From Oscillospiraceae bacterium (GTDB taxonomy: Bacteria; Bacillota_A; Clostridia; Oscillospirales; Oscillospiraceae), in NCBI GenBank assembly GCA_017411665.1, contig JAFQPT010000302.1, positions 1-13,580 of the forward strand: a stretch of 13,580 nt of DNA. Direction: 5' to 3'. Of the stretch, positions 13,308 to 13,580 are shown piece by piece (position 1 is the stretch's first letter; every line of letters starts with the position of its first letter). The notes under the pieces are model-generated. The model did not search any database. It saw only the letters and a program-made list of their open reading frames with translations, and was not told the origin of the DNA. Both the position numbers and the translations under genes were made by a program.

Positions 13308-13580
13308 ATGATTACATCTCAGGATATCAGAGCAAAGAGCTTTGAAAAAGCAGTTTTCGGCGGCTATGACATGGCAGCTGTTGACCAGTACATGGAAACT
13401 ATCGCAGCGGAAATGGACACTCGTGTCAGAGAAATTTCTACCCTGAAGTCCAAGATGAAGATTCTGGCAAACAAGGTCGAAGAATACCGCAGCACCGAAG
13501 ATGCAATGCGTCTGGCATTGGTCTCCGCACAGCAGCTGGCAACTCAGATCGAAGCAGAAGCACGCGTAAAGGCAGAAGCA
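13308..13580 (+). CDS. divIVA: DivIVA-domain protein, N-terminal 91 residues (runs off the window)
   Basis: This is the start of a DivIVA-family protein, a coiled-coil scaffold that binds curved membrane at poles and septa. The opening (ITSQDIRAKSFEKAVFGGYD, then AAVDQYMETI) matches the DivIVA N-terminal membrane-binding domain, with the conserved Phe and the Gly-Tyr-Asp turn. From about residue 28 the sequence is heptad-like and charged (EMDTRVREISTLKSKMKILA, residues 34-53), as expected for the coiled coil. AAGGTGG (13292-13298) lies 9 nt before the ATG. The gene is cut by the window edge at codon 91, so the C-terminus and oligomerisation region are not visible. A GpsB-like paralogue is less likely given the sepF neighbourhood. 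Confidence 0.9.
   Translation, partial: MITSQDIRAKSFEKAVFGGYDMAAVDQYMETIAAEMDTRVREISTLKSKMKILANKVEEYRSTEDAMRLALVSAQQLATQIEAEARVKAEA

Overview
The window looks like a chromosomal housekeeping segment of a low-to-mid GC Gram-positive anaerobe of class Clostridia, probably Oscillospiraceae/Ruminococcaceae. The evidence is the endonuclease-type MutL, the presence of both MiaB and MiaA, a SepF/DivIVA division cluster, a clostridial-type Hfq, AGGAGG-type ribosome binding sites, and intergenic palindromic repeats of the GTCATTCTGAGCGAAG type common in gut Clostridia. The genus is not determined. I see no CRISPR array, rRNA, tRNA, transposase or phage gene.

Layout. Positions 1-357 hold no convincing gene, only degenerate palindromic repeats and a terminator. 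Positions 358-2102 (minus strand) hold a two-gene unit: an SH3-domain lipoprotein with a VanX-like D-Ala-D-Ala dipeptidase domain, followed with a 1-nt TAATG overlap by a small nitroreductase. Its 378-bp upstream gap (2103-2480) carries the mutL terminator, a candidate promoter and a candidate structured RNA leader. mutL (2481-4589, minus) diverges from miaB (4762-6171, plus), and the two candidate promoters overlap physically.

From 4762 to the right edge everything is on the plus strand: miaB, a palindromic intergenic element, mutS, a CPBP intramembrane protease overlapping the mutS stop, miaA, hfq, an HlyD-like membrane protein, the YggS-family PLP protein, sepF, and the first 91 codons of divIVA. 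I see no convincing intrinsic terminator in this 8.8-kb run.

Functionally the segment joins mismatch repair (MutS recognises the mismatch, MutL nicks), modification of tRNA A37 (MiaA prenylates, MiaB methylthiolates), RNA-based regulation (Hfq) and cell division (SepF at the Z ring, DivIVA at poles and septum). The gene content is ordinary. The unusual parts are non-coding: a possible pseudoknotted leader before the lipoprotein gene, mutually exclusive hairpins around the hfq ribosome binding site, the shared mutL/miaB promoter region, and paired palindromic elements. No clearly new multi-gene system is evident.
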